From an uncultured Lachnospiraceae bacterium (GTDB lineage Bacteria > Bacillota > Clostridia > Lachnospirales > Lachnospiraceae): a stretch of 64,000 bases of DNA. Below are positions 42,502 to 50,346 of this stretch, one piece after another (the first letter of the stretch is position 1; every line of letters begins with the position of its first letter). The notes beneath the pieces were generated by a model. It saw nothing but the letters and a program-made list of their open reading frames with translations, was not told the DNA's origin and searched no databases. Location: contig CAJUMJ010000025.1 in NCBI GenBank assembly GCA_910587095.1, forward strand, positions 1-64,000, read 5' to 3'. A program made the position numbers and the translations under genes.

Positions 42502-42981
42502 GTGCGTGTGCAGAAAAAGAATACCGCGAAGCTCTTTTTTGCTATCTACATTTTGATTGTCATAAAGGTTATTGTATTCAAATTTCCTTATGAGGAGATG
42601 ATGGCGATTGTGGCGTCATGGCGCAAGGACGTTATTCTCGAAGGGCTTGGCACGGCAAATTTCACGCCTTTTAAGACAATAAAAATGTATATAGAGTATG
42701 CCTATAAATTGAATAGTGTGGAAAATCTGGCCGGTAATGTGCTGGTGTTCGTTCCCTTTGGCTTTCTTTTTCCAATGGTTTTTAAAAACGGAAAAAGCTT
42801 TTTAGTTATGCTTTTAAATGCTTTTGTGTTCGTCCTGGGAATCGAAGTGTTTCAGCTTTTCAGCGCTTTTGGCGCTTTTGATGTGGACGATATTCTTTTA
42901 AACTGCGTGGGGGCGGCGATCGGCTTCGTGGTATATAAGGGTGTACTGGCCGGATGCAAAAAAAGAAAGGGACAATTGTAG
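42502..42981 (+). CDS. VanZ-family membrane protein
   Basis: 159 residues with four membrane segments. VanZ pattern: FTPFKTI near 53, NLAGNVLVFVPFGFLFP (about 77-93), GIEVFQLFS and FDVDDILLNCVGAAIGF. VanZ proteins confer low-level teicoplanin resistance or have unknown roles. GTG start at 42502, or GTG at 42508; GCGGGGAG precedes both. It follows the AI-2E gene by 16 bp and its stop overlaps the likely start of the next gene, so these are coupled. Confidence 0.85.
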   Translation: MRVQKKNTAKLFFAIYILIVIKVIVFKFPYEEMMAIVASWRKDVILEGLGTANFTPFKTIKMYIEYAYKLNSVENLAGNVLVFVPFGFLFPMVFKNGKSFLVMLLNAFVFVLGIEVFQLFSAFGAFDVDDILLNCVGAAIGFVVYKGVLAGCKKRKGQL

Positions 42982-43565
42982 TGGAAAAGATACTCAAAAA
43001 AATGAAAACAAATGTGGTGGCTTCCTCGCTTTTATGCGTGGCTCTCGGTCTGATTCTGCTGCTCTGGCCGGGGCTGTCCATAAAGATTGTGTGCACGGCT
43101 GTGGGCGCGGTGCTGATTATGAGCGGGGTGATCAGGATTATGGAGTACTTTTTTGTCAGGGACGGCAGCATGTATTCACAGATCAACCTGATTTTTGGAA
43201 TTGTCCTGTCGGCAGTGGGAATTTGGATTGTTTTAAGCCCGGAAAAGGTGCTCTCGCTGATTCCCATTATCCTCGGCATTGTCATTACTCTACATGGTTT
43301 ACATAATGTTAAACAGGCGATTGGTCTGTGCCAGGATAAGTACGATAAGTGGTGGATTGCCTTGCTTCTTGGTATTCTCACGGTTGGGTTTGGCGTGCTT
43401 TTGATCTGTCGTCCCTTTGTGGCCATCGACACGATGGTTATGTTGATCGGTGTATTTTTGATCTACGACGGATTGTCCAATGTCTGGATTGTATCGAGAA
43501 TTTCCAAGGCGGCCAGGATATTCAGACAGGAGGCGGAGGCGGTAGAAGTGGAGATAGTGGAGTAA
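42981..43565 (+). CDS. DUF308/HdeD-like membrane protein
   Basis: 194 residues with six membrane segments in three hairpin pairs, for example LLCVALGLILLLWPGLSIKI and LVLSPEK-like turns, resembling HdeD/DUF308 acid-resistance family proteins. GTG at 42981 is chosen as start: it overlaps the VanZ stop (TAGTG), and AAAGGG lies upstream; the ATG at 42954 inside VanZ lacks a ribosome binding site. The TAA stop is part of the left arm of the family 1 repeat that follows. C-terminal tail is Glu-rich. Confidence 0.82.
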   Translation: MEKILKKMKTNVVASSLLCVALGLILLLWPGLSIKIVCTAVGAVLIMSGVIRIMEYFFVRDGSMYSQINLIFGIVLSAVGIWIVLSPEKVLSLIPIILGIVITLHGLHNVKQAIGLCQDKYDKWWIALLLGILTVGFGVLLICRPFVAIDTMVMLIGVFLIYDGLSNVWIVSRISKAARIFRQEAEAVEVEIVE

Positions 43566-43724
43566 CAGTTCAGCCATAGCTGATAAGATGGACGAATCAT
43601 GCTTGCATGAATGAGTACATCTTATCTGCTATGAGCAGAGCGCCCGTATATGAGCAAAGTTAGATGCAAAGCATCGGGAAAGCGCTGGAAGCGCCTTTGC
43701 GAATGGCGCGGGCTGAACCGTTAC
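43562..43724. repeat. Family 1 nested palindromic element (second copy)
   Basis: GTAACAGTTCAGCC (43562-43575), identical to 13340-13353, and GGCTGAACCGTTAC (43711-43724), one base different. Interior differs wholly from the first copy yet also forms nested stems: CATAGC with GCTATG, ATAAGATG with CATCTTAT, around TCATGC-tt-GCATGA; GCGCC with GGCGC enclosing GCAAAG/CTTTGC, GATGC-aaa-GCATC and GCGC/GCGC. The stop of the DUF308 gene (43563-43565) is inside the left arm. 163 bp. Confidence 0.85.
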
Positions 43725-43822
43725 ATCGTGAAGGGAGACTGAAAATTCAGGTCTTGTTTATTTTCGGGTAGTGCTTTATGATATAGGTGTAAACGGATCA
43801 TCAGAAAGGCGGAGGTATCGGT

Positions 43823-44272
43823 ATGACAATCGGAGCAATCAGTTTTCAGCCTTATGTGTATAACGTAAATGCGGTCAGCCCGGCCAGTATGAACAGACTG
43901 TCCAGAATCTCTGATAATGTGCTTGACAAAAAGACAGAGTACAAGGGTGTTTCGGAGAATGAGAATCCCTTAAAGAAAGGCCAGACGCTCGACTTTCAGG
44001 GAATGCTGGAGATGCAGATGCGGCGAGGCAGAAGCAACGCGGAAAGAATCATGAAGCCTGCGCGGGATGAAGTGCAGGAGACAGATGATGCGCGGCTCGA
44101 AAGCGGCGGGTCTGCGGATGAAGCGCGCAACGATCGGATGACCGGCTTGCAGCAGGAGGCGGGGAGTGCGTGGCAGACGGTCGCCCCGGCGGGAGAAAAC
44201 GAAAGCGGCGGCGTCAGCAGTTTCCGTATGCAGCAGGCAATCCAGGCGTATGAGATGTTCATGACGGCGTAG
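43823..44272 (+). CDS. Hypothetical protein, 149 residues
   Basis: Not recognised. Starts MTIGAISFQPYVYNVNAVSP, is hydrophilic, with no membrane segment, a Gln/Arg/Glu-rich middle that looks disordered, and ends with a helix QQAIQAYEMFMTA. The short hydrophobic N-terminus and the C-terminal helix recall small flagellar or secreted helper proteins, but I cannot assign it. GGCGGAGG precedes the ATG by 8 bp and a terminator follows, so the gene is credible. Confidence 0.72.
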   Translation: MTIGAISFQPYVYNVNAVSPASMNRLSRISDNVLDKKTEYKGVSENENPLKKGQTLDFQGMLEMQMRRGRSNAERIMKPARDEVQETDDARLESGGSADEARNDRMTGLQQEAGSAWQTVAPAGENESGGVSSFRMQQAIQAYEMFMTA

Positions 44273-44297
44273 GTTTTGTAATTGGGCGGTACAGATG

Positions 44298-44342
44298 AAA
44301 AATCCCCCTCACAGGCTCTCGGAGTCCTTGAGGGGGATTCTT
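44298..44342. terminator. Bidirectional terminator between convergent genes
   Basis: AATCCCCCTCA (44301-44311) and TGAGGGGGATT (44329-44339), strong 11-bp stem with A-rich left flank (GAAA) and T at right; serves both the 149-residue gene and thiT. Confidence 0.82.
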
Positions 44343-44346
44343 ATCG

Positions 44347-44943
44347 TTATGAAAGCGTATTTTTCTTTATAGAGCTGATCCCTCTGTTTACGGCAGGAAT
44401 GGAGAGGACGACGAGCGTGACAGCCGCCTCCGCAAATATATAGATTCCGTTGTACACCAAAGAATAGGGCAGGACGGGCCAACCCTCCCAGGCGTATTCG
44501 CTAAAAAAGATCCAGCCCGAAATGACCACAAATACATATCGGCCGAGAACGCCGGTAAGATAGCCTTTGAGCAGTCCTTGTTTTGCGTTTGTGAACAATC
44601 CCGACAGGCCGAGCGCGCCGAAAGCCAGGAAATAGTCTACCACAAGCTGAACGGGAAAGATCACGTAAGGGTCTATGAGAAGCTGCAAGGCTCCGTAAGC
44701 GACGCCGGTCATCAGCCCGGCTCCGAGCCCGAAAAAGTATCCGGGGAGACAGATGACGAGCATGGAAAGCAGCGTGGCGGAACCTCCCCAGGGGAAACTG
44801 ATGATTTTGATTTCCGACAAAACGGTGCCAAGAGCGATGGCCATGGCGCAGAAGACGAGCTGTCTGACGCGTAGCCGGCCGTCTGCTGCGATGGGCTGCG
44901 TCTTTTCCCGCGCCAGCTTTTTAGAGATAAATTTGTAGAACAT
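44347..44943 (-). CDS. thiT: Energy-coupled thiamine transporter ThiT
   Basis: 198 residues, S component of an ECF transporter that binds thiamine; needs the shared EcfAA'T module encoded elsewhere. Six membrane segments; conserved thiamine-site residues are in the last part (GWIFFSEYAWEGWPVLPYSLVYNGIYI, quoted in part: AWEGWPVLPYSLVYNGIYI). Start at ATG complement of 44941-44943, since AAAGGAGGA lies 6 bp upstream; a Met 11 codons earlier has no site. Preceded by a TPP riboswitch, confirming the substrate. Confidence 0.94.
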   Translation of the reverse strand: MFYKFISKKLAREKTQPIAADGRLRVRQLVFCAMAIALGTVLSEIKIISFPWGGSATLLSMLVICLPGYFFGLGAGLMTGVAYGALQLLIDPYVIFPVQLVVDYFLAFGALGLSGLFTNAKQGLLKGYLTGVLGRYVFVVISGWIFFSEYAWEGWPVLPYSLVYNGIYIFAEAAVTLVVLSIPAVNRGISSIKKNTLS

Positions 44944-44950
44944 AAAAAAT

Positions 44951-44981
44951 CCTCCTTTGTCTTTTGGAATAAACAAGGAGG
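44951..44981 (-). promoter_or_regulatory. Likely Shine-Dalgarno sequestering hairpin of thiT
   Basis: On the minus strand, CCTCCTTG (complement of 44973-44980) can pair with the thiT ribosome binding site CAAAGGAGG (complement of 44951-44959), which would block initiation. This is a plausible expression platform for the TPP aptamer just upstream. Confidence 0.55.
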
Positions 44982-45014
44982 GGAGAATGCAAATGCGGCG
45001 CCTGCATCTACAAT

Positions 45015-45110
45015 TGCTTCCCTACGGCGGTACTAACCGCGTCAGGTGATGAGGGTTAGAGTCCGTGCGCATGATCGCGCGGCTCAATCTCAGCGAAAGC
45101 TCCCCTAGCA
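45015..45110 (-). promoter_or_regulatory. TPP riboswitch (THI element)
   Basis: On the minus strand, the conserved elements occur in order: TAGGGGAGC, GCTGAGATT, an apical helix (GCGCGATCATGCGC), ACCTGACGCGGTTAGTACC (the CUGAUC-type core), and CCGTAGGGAAGC. These are the P1, P2/J, P4 and P5 segments of thiamine pyrophosphate aptamers. It lies about 70 bp upstream of thiT and would switch expression off when TPP is high. Confidence 0.94.
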
Positions 45111-45172
45111 AGTTATTCGGTTTTGCGGCTATGGCCGCGGCGGATGTGTTCCGCTTTCTTAACTATAGAATC

Positions 45173-45721
45173 TTAAGAGGGAAATGTCAAGGAGTTTCGG
45201 TTGGCGGTTTTCCTTTTCCCCTTCCGGTATACAATAACCGCGCTGACGATATCGGCACAGAAAACGAATTGAAGAATACTGTGGAGAATCCATTCGCCAG
45301 GCGATAAGATTCCTTCCGCGTGGCCGCGCTTTACGGCACAGATGCCGACTAATCCGCTAAAAAGGATGGACGCGCCGTCTAAAATCATCAGGATCAGGGA
45401 AATGCCGAATGTAAATATGGTTATCATACATAGGAGGCCGACCGCAAAGATCAGCAGGTACGCCGGTATCTGCACAAGTTTTATGACTACGTTGACGCGG
45501 GCAAGATCGAGCGCGTCCTTTTTGCGGGCAAGACCGCTGACAAGAAGGGCGACTGCGCTGACAAAGGCGAGCAATCCAAACATACAAAGAAAAAGGAGCC
45601 CGCGATAGAAGCTGTTTCCGAAAAAGCGTTCCATCAAAGACGGCTGAAACAGACTGTATATCAGGAACAGGATGAAATACGGGAAAAGGATAATAAAAGT
45701 GTATGGAAGTATTTTTTTCAT
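45173..45721 (-). CDS. Hypothetical polytopic membrane protein
   Basis: 182 residues (from ATG complement of 45719-45721; 185 if the TTG three codons earlier is used, which has GGAGGAAAT immediately before it). Four to five hydrophobic segments (about 5-26, 42-66, 82-103, 104-128, 140-160), basic C-terminal tail KGKRKTANR. I have the impression of DUF6652-type proteins but cannot confirm. Unknown function. The downstream end lies 60 bp from the riboswitch of thiT on the same strand. Confidence 0.72.
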   Translation of the reverse strand: MKKILPYTFIILFPYFILFLIYSLFQPSLMERFFGNSFYRGLLFLCMFGLLAFVSAVALLVSGLARKKDALDLARVNVVIKLVQIPAYLLIFAVGLLCMITIFTFGISLILMILDGASILFSGLVGICAVKRGHAEGILSPGEWILHSILQFVFCADIVSAVIVYRKGKRKTANRNSLTFPS

Positions 45722-45838
45722 GGCAGGCAAATTTCCTCCGAATTTATGTGCTTAAAAGATATCATAGAAGACGCGAATGCGCAAGAGGATGATCGGCAGT
45801 AAATACTTTTTAAAATAGTGTTTATTTGCGGATTTACA

Positions 45839-45847
45839 TGCTATAAT
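45839..45847 (+). promoter_or_regulatory. Extended -10 promoter of the dehydrogenase gene
   Basis: TGCTATAAT, the same extended -10 as before tig, 44 bp before the start codon at 45891; TTTATT about 15 bp upstream of it could be a weak -35. Confidence 0.6.
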
Positions 45848-45890
45848 AGACCACAGGAAATAAAAAGAGACTAAGGAGCGACGATAGAAT

Positions 45891-46961
45891 ATGAAATATG
45901 CATTGATCGGCTGCGGCCGTATTTCACCGAACCACATAGCGGCGGCGCAAAACAACGAATTGGAGCTGGTGGCAATCTGTGATATTGTCCCGGCCTGTAT
46001 GAAGGACAAGACGCTTAAATTTAAGCTGGACGTGGGTGTGAAGCAGTATGTTGACTATAGAGAGATGGTTGAGAAGGAGAAACCGGAGCTGGTGGCAATC
46101 TGTACGGAGAGCGGCGAACATGCAAAGATCGCGCTGTTTTGCATTGAGCATGGCTGCAACTGTATCATAGAAAAGCCCATCGCTCTTTCCATTGCGGACG
46201 CGGACGCGATTATAGCCGCCTCCATCACGCATCATGTGAAAGTCTGCGCCTGCCACCAGAACCGGTTCAACAAGTCGGTGCAGATTATACGTGAAGCGAT
46301 CGACATGAACCGTTTTGGGAGACTGTTTTACGGGACGGCCCATGTCAGGTGGTGCAGGAACCACGAGTATTATGACAGGGCGTCCTGGCGGGGCACCTGG
46401 GAGCAGGACGGCGGCGCGCTGATGAACCAGTGCATCCACAACATCGATTTGCTGCGCTGGATGATGGGCGGCGAGGTCGATGAAGTGGTCGGCATGACGG
46501 ACAGGCTGAACCACGATTATATCGAGGCGGAGGATATGGGAATCGCCCTGATCAAATTCAAAAACGGCAGCTACGGTATCGTGGAAGGGACGACGGACGT
46601 TTATCCGAGTAATCTGGAGGAGACGCTTTATATTTTCGGGGAGAAGGGAACCGTTAAAGCGGGCGGACAGTCCGTCAATGTGATAGAGGAGTGGCGGTTT
46701 TCCGATCTTCTGGACGATCCGGCACAGGTTAAGGCGAGATTCCACGAGAATCCGCCGAACGTGTATGGATACGGTCATACGCCGCTCTACGCGGATATGA
46801 TCAATGCCATAAAGAACGACAGACAGCCTTATGTCACCGCTATGGACGGCAAGCGGGCGTTGGAGCTTGTGCTGGCGATCTACAAGTCGGCGGCGGAGGG
46901 ATGCAGCGTGAAGTTCCCGCTGGAGGATTGCGCGACGATTGACTTTAAGGGGAGGTTTTGA
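45891..46961 (+). CDS. Gfo/Idh/MocA-family oxidoreductase
   Basis: 356 residues. Rossmann N-domain with ALIGCGRISPNHIAA, the family lysine in CIIEKPIAL (about 93-101), and the C-terminal substrate domain. RASWRGTWEQDGGALMNQCI and HNIDLLRWMMG hold the conserved Asp and His of sugar dehydrogenases. Similar to WlbA/UDP-GlcNAc-type 3-dehydrogenases of surface polysaccharide synthesis (inference by motif). The next gene, a hexapeptide acyltransferase, starts 52 bp later, consistent with a sugar-modifying pair. AAGGAGCGACG precedes the ATG. Confidence 0.87.
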   Translation: MKYALIGCGRISPNHIAAAQNNELELVAICDIVPACMKDKTLKFKLDVGVKQYVDYREMVEKEKPELVAICTESGEHAKIALFCIEHGCNCIIEKPIALSIADADAIIAASITHHVKVCACHQNRFNKSVQIIREAIDMNRFGRLFYGTAHVRWCRNHEYYDRASWRGTWEQDGGALMNQCIHNIDLLRWMMGGEVDEVVGMTDRLNHDYIEAEDMGIALIKFKNGSYGIVEGTTDVYPSNLEETLYIFGEKGTVKAGGQSVNVIEEWRFSDLLDDPAQVKARFHENPPNVYGYGHTPLYADMINAIKNDRQPYVTAMDGKRALELVLAIYKSAAEGCSVKFPLEDCATIDFKGRF

Positions 46962-47013
46962 CAGTCGCGTTTTGACATGGGAAAAAAAAGGGAAAGATTC
47001 GGGAGGATCATTT

Positions 47014-47913
47014 GTGGAATACAATGTGCGTGAAATAGACGGCCGCTACGACTTTGCCGTACAGGGCGTTTCCTATATAGGAAGCCCGAAGCCCGCTACG
47101 GCCATGTATGTGACAAAAAAGGTTGCCCACCTGTTGGAAAATATCAGGGGACTTAAGGGGTGTCTGGTATTCGCCCAGGAGGGCATAGAGGCGGATCCTG
47201 AGCTGCAAAGGGACAACTGTATTGTATTTTCCGGTAATCCGCAGCTTGCCTATGTGAGGTTCGTAAGGGCGTTTGCGGAGCAAAAAGAGCGGATAGAAAG
47301 AGACAGAAAATATGTGCTTACAGAGAAAGGGTATTATCTTGGGGAGAATGTGAAGATCGGGGAGAATGCCTGGATTGAGCCGACGGCTTTGATTGGACAT
47401 GACGTGGTGATAGGGAAAAATGCATTTATTGGAGCCGGTGCGGTAATAAAAAACGCGGTGATCGGAGACGATTTTGTGTGCAATGCGCATGCGGTAATCG
47501 GGTCACCGGGATTTACCATGTGTGAGGATGAAAGCGGCAATAAAATGCGGATCCCTTCGCTTGGAAAAGTGGTGATCGGCGATTTTGTGGAAGTCGGCGT
47601 CGGTGACAATATTTCTGTCGGCAGCGGCGGAGATACCGTAATAGAGGACTACGTGAAGCTGGATGTCCTGATACACGTCGGACACGATGTATATATGAAA
47701 AAGAATGCGGAACTGACAGCCGGAGCGATTGTCGGCGGATTCGATCAGATCGGGGAGCGGGCGTACTGTGGTTTAAATGCGGCTATCCGGAACCGGGTAA
47801 CGGTGGGAGACGACAGCTTTATCGGCATGGGGGCGGTTGTGACTAAGAGTGTTGAACCGGGGATTACCGTAGCTGGGAATCCGGCGAGAACATTCGAGCG
47901 TAAAAACAAGTAA
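47014..47913 (+). CDS. Hexapeptide-repeat (LbH) acyltransferase, LpxD-like
   Basis: 299 residues. An N-terminal alpha/beta domain (about 1-110) is followed by a left-handed beta-helix of hexapeptide repeats: VKIGENAWIEPTALIGHD, VVIGKNAFIGAGAVI, and, at the C-terminus, VGDDSFIGMGAVVTKSV. The arrangement (N-domain plus LbH) resembles LpxD or WbbJ/NeuD-like N-acyltransferases. GTG at 47014 chosen: GGGAGG lies 7 bp before it, whereas the frame open further upstream into the dehydrogenase gene has no site. Likely acylates an amino-sugar in the same pathway as its neighbour. Confidence 0.82.
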   Translation: MEYNVREIDGRYDFAVQGVSYIGSPKPATAMYVTKKVAHLLENIRGLKGCLVFAQEGIEADPELQRDNCIVFSGNPQLAYVRFVRAFAEQKERIERDRKYVLTEKGYYLGENVKIGENAWIEPTALIGHDVVIGKNAFIGAGAVIKNAVIGDDFVCNAHAVIGSPGFTMCEDESGNKMRIPSLGKVVIGDFVEVGVGDNISVGSGGDTVIEDYVKLDVLIHVGHDVYMKKNAELTAGAIVGGFDQIGERAYCGLNAAIRNRVTVGDDSFIGMGAVVTKSVEPGITVAGNPARTFERKNK

Positions 47914-47935
47914 AAAATTACAGTAAAACAGAATG

Positions 47936-49078
47936 TCAGGGCAATACTGACATCATCTCGCGCACACGGTGTCGGTAGGTGTGCGCTGCGGCCACCTTAT
48001 CGTGGCCGTTTTTTGCTATGGCGGCTCTTTCGTCCTCGTGGCTTAAGTAGTAGGCTGCCTTCCGCAACAGATCCTGCTCGTTTTCATAGTATTCAAAGTC
48101 CAGTCCCGGAGTAAAGTTTTCGAGAAAGTCTTCCTGGTAATTGCTTAACAGAAAGCCGCCGCTTCCCATGATATCAAAGGCGCGCAGCGGGATGCCGCTT
48201 TTGATGCTGCGAAGGGATATATTCAGGTTAATACGGCTTTGCTTAAAGACCAGGGGCATTTCGGAATAATAGTCGGCAGTGCCGTGGTTACGGAGACCTG
48301 GCAGGGCAAAGGAGGGATCCAGGGTAAAGAGGTCAACGGTGTGCTTTTCGGTGAGGGCGGTGAGCAGGCGGAGGCGCTCGAGCCCCGTGAGCTTGCGGTT
48401 GATCACGTACTGGGCATAGAGATATTCTCTCGTCTCGACTCCGTCCGGGTTGGGGTCCATAGGAAGTGCCTCATATAACTCTTCCATTACAGGTGACAAT
48501 GATTCCTGAATAAAGTTGTAGCCCTGTATATTCATTTGGGCGCTCATCAGCCCTTCCAGATATCCTTTTGCATAGTCGGAGAGGGATTCCATGCGGTCAA
48601 AAAAATTGTGCGACTCGTTGTAGAGGGAGCCGACAAAGGAGATGTCGAAAACGGGTTTTCCGAAACCGAGGGCGTCGAGCCTGTCGGTGTTTGCCGCCAT
48701 GGGCAGATAGTCGACGGTTTCGATGCCTGCCTGCCTGAATTCGTGGCAGAGCGCCCGGTCAAACACGTAGATATGATTGCAGGGGTTGATCGCCGTATAG
48801 GAGTAGAGCATCACGTAGGGGCTGTCGTAGATCCAGGAGATATAGGGCAGCCCTTCCCGTTTGCAGACATTGGAAACCAGGGGAAAATAGTTAAAGGAAA
48901 AGACGACGGCGGGTACGGTATCACGGAGTCTTTTTGTGAGTGCGGCCTCGATCTGTTCATCCCTTCTGGCGTCCTTATTGGAAAAGGGGAAAGAGATTAC
49001 CTGATGGCCTTCTTTCCCAAATGCGTCTTTTATGTCGGCGTTTCCGAAGCTTGCCCACTCGATAAAAAGTATTTTCAT
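47936..49078 (-). CDS. CgeB-like glycosyltransferase (DUF3880 domain)
   Basis: 380 residues. DUF3880 N-domain (about 5-100, MKILFIEWASFGNADIKDAF and PYISWIYDSPYVMLYSY) followed by a GT4-like C-terminal domain (FVGSLYNES near 165; FDIMGSGGFLLSNYQEDF near 305; ENEQDLLRKAAYYL). Related to CgeB of Bacillus spore-coat modification and glycosyltransferases of polysaccharide loci. Convergent with the acyltransferase gene; stops 22 bp from it. Given the spore-forming lifestyle, a spore surface or flagellar sugar role is possible. Confidence 0.85.
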   Translation of the reverse strand: MKILFIEWASFGNADIKDAFGKEGHQVISFPFSNKDARRDEQIEAALTKRLRDTVPAVVFSFNYFPLVSNVCKREGLPYISWIYDSPYVMLYSYTAINPCNHIYVFDRALCHEFRQAGIETVDYLPMAANTDRLDALGFGKPVFDISFVGSLYNESHNFFDRMESLSDYAKGYLEGLMSAQMNIQGYNFIQESLSPVMEELYEALPMDPNPDGVETREYLYAQYVINRKLTGLERLRLLTALTEKHTVDLFTLDPSFALPGLRNHGTADYYSEMPLVFKQSRINLNISLRSIKSGIPLRAFDIMGSGGFLLSNYQEDFLENFTPGLDFEYYENEQDLLRKAAYYLSHEDERAAIAKNGHDKVAAAHTYRHRVREMMSVLP

Positions 49079-49127
49079 GGCGTGTCCCCGCTTTCTGAAG
49101 CTTTTGTCGCAATATGTCCGTATCCGG

Positions 49128-49147
49128 AATTAATTATTCGCTGTACC
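49128..49147. repeat. 20-bp copy of the GCTGTAC hairpin repeat
   Basis: AATTAATTATTCGCTGTACC, identical to 15130-15149. The left hairpin arm is missing, so this is a fragment. It lies in the intergenic region upstream of cysK. Confidence 0.6.
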
Positions 49148-49197
49148 AGTATATCACAAATGAGGCCGGTAAGGGAAAGGTATGCAGGAAAAAATGG

Positions 49198-49226
49198 TTG
49201 ACAATTTGTTTGATTGAGCGTATTAT
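49198..49226 (+). promoter_or_regulatory. Consensus promoter of cysK
   Basis: TTGACA (49198-49203), 17-bp spacer, TATTAT (49221-49226). The -35 box is perfect. Confidence 0.82.
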
Positions 49227-49240
49227 GATTCCATATTTAA

Positions 49241-49257
49241 CCTACTAAATAAGTAGG
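49241..49257. promoter_or_regulatory. Palindromic operator in the cysK leader
   Basis: CCTACT-AAATA-AGTAGG, 6-bp arms, 15 bp after the -10 box, covering the start of transcription. Such CTACT/AGTAG symmetry with A/T-rich flanks recalls Rrf2-family (CymR-like) cysteine regulators in Firmicutes. Inference. Confidence 0.5.
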
Positions 49258-49345
49258 AAATAATAAAAATACAGTTTTTCAGAGAGTGAGTCAGGTGGCT
49301 AAACTGCCGGCTGACTTGGCCTGGAATTTTTTGAAGGGAGTTAAT

Positions 49346-50278
49346 ATGGCAAATATTAAGAGGAGCGCATCGGAGCTGATCGGGAACACACCGTTAATGG
49401 AGGTGGTCAACTATGAAAAGGAGAATGGCATCACGGGCGCCACGATTTTGGTGAAGCTGGAATATTTCAATCCGGCGGGGTCGGTGAAGGATCGAGTCGC
49501 CTTGTATATGATTGAGGAGGCGGAACGGGAGGGGAAACTGAAGCCCGGCGGGACTATCATAGAGCCGACAAGCGGCAATACGGGAATCGGCCTTGCGTCC
49601 GTGGCGGCGGCCAAGGGATACCAGACAGTGCTGACGCTTCCGGAAACCATGAGTGTGGAGCGGCGAAAGCTCTTACAGGCTTACGGCGCGAAGCTCGTGC
49701 TGACGGACGGTGCGCTGGGCATGAAGGGAGCCATCGAAAAAGCGGAGGAATTGCAGGCGCAGACGCCGGGCTCCGTCATTTTGGGACAGTTTGATAATCC
49801 GGCCAACCCGGCAATCCATAGGGCGACTACGGGACCGGAGATATGGGAGGATACGGACGGGAAGGTGGATATTTTTGTGGCGGGCGTGGGCACAGGCGGC
49901 ACCATAACGGGCGTGGGCGCGTATCTGAAAGAAAAGAAACCATCCGTGCAGGTAGTTGCGGTGGAGCCGGACAGCAGCCCGGTTCTCTCGGGGGGACAGC
50001 CCGGGTCGCATAAAATTCAGGGAATCGGCGCGGGTTTTGTGCCTAAGATACTGGATACGGGGATCTACGACGAAATCATACAAGTTTCCGGCGACGACGC
50101 TTTTAAGGCAGGCAGAGCCATCGCCGTTGAGGAGGGGGTACTGGTCGGAATTTCTTCGGGAGCGGCGCTTCATGCGGCGGCCGAGCTTGCCAGGAGGCCG
50201 GAGAATAAGGGGAAGGTGATTGTGGCGCTTCTGCCTGATTCGGGGGACAGATATCTTTCCACACCGCTGTTTTCGTAA
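49346..50278 (+). CDS. cysK: Cysteine synthase A (O-acetylserine sulfhydrylase)
   Basis: Makes cysteine from O-acetylserine and sulfide, PLP-dependent. 310 residues. PLP Lys48 in [14 protein letters not shown], substrate loop TSGNTGIG, phosphate loop [10 protein letters not shown] and the SSGAALHAA motif are all intact. GAAGGGAG precedes the ATG at 49346, and the first residues [17 protein letters not shown] match homologues; the frame opens 20 codons earlier. Consensus promoter and possible operator upstream. It lies 180 bp before metNIQ, forming a sulfur amino acid region. Confidence 0.97.
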   Translation: MANIKRSASELIGNTPLMEVVNYEKENGITGATILVKLEYFNPAGSVKDRVALYMIEEAEREGKLKPGGTIIEPTSGNTGIGLASVAAAKGYQTVLTLPETMSVERRKLLQAYGAKLVLTDGALGMKGAIEKAEELQAQTPGSVILGQFDNPANPAIHRATTGPEIWEDTDGKVDIFVAGVGTGGTITGVGAYLKEKKPSVQVVAVEPDSSPVLSGGQPGSHKIQGIGAGFVPKILDTGIYDEIIQVSGDDAFKAGRAIAVEEGVLVGISSGAALHAAAELARRPENKGKVIVALLPDSGDRYLSTPLFS

Positions 50279-50317
50279 AATCCCGGTGCGCCTGCGCGCC
50301 GAACTGCGACAGAAATC

Positions 50318-50346
50318 TTGACATTTTGCGGGAATCATACTATAGT
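50318..50346 (+). promoter_or_regulatory. Consensus promoter of metNIQ
   Basis: TTGACA (50318-50323), 17-bp spacer, TATAGT (50341-50346), 110 bp before metN. No S-box or T-box was found in the leader. Confidence 0.8.

Noticed and set aside
45924..47024. 366-codon open frame on the minus strand opposite the dehydrogenase gene
   Set aside because: Antisense shadow of the well-supported Gfo/Idh/MocA gene; composition is unlike a protein and no initiation site is present.
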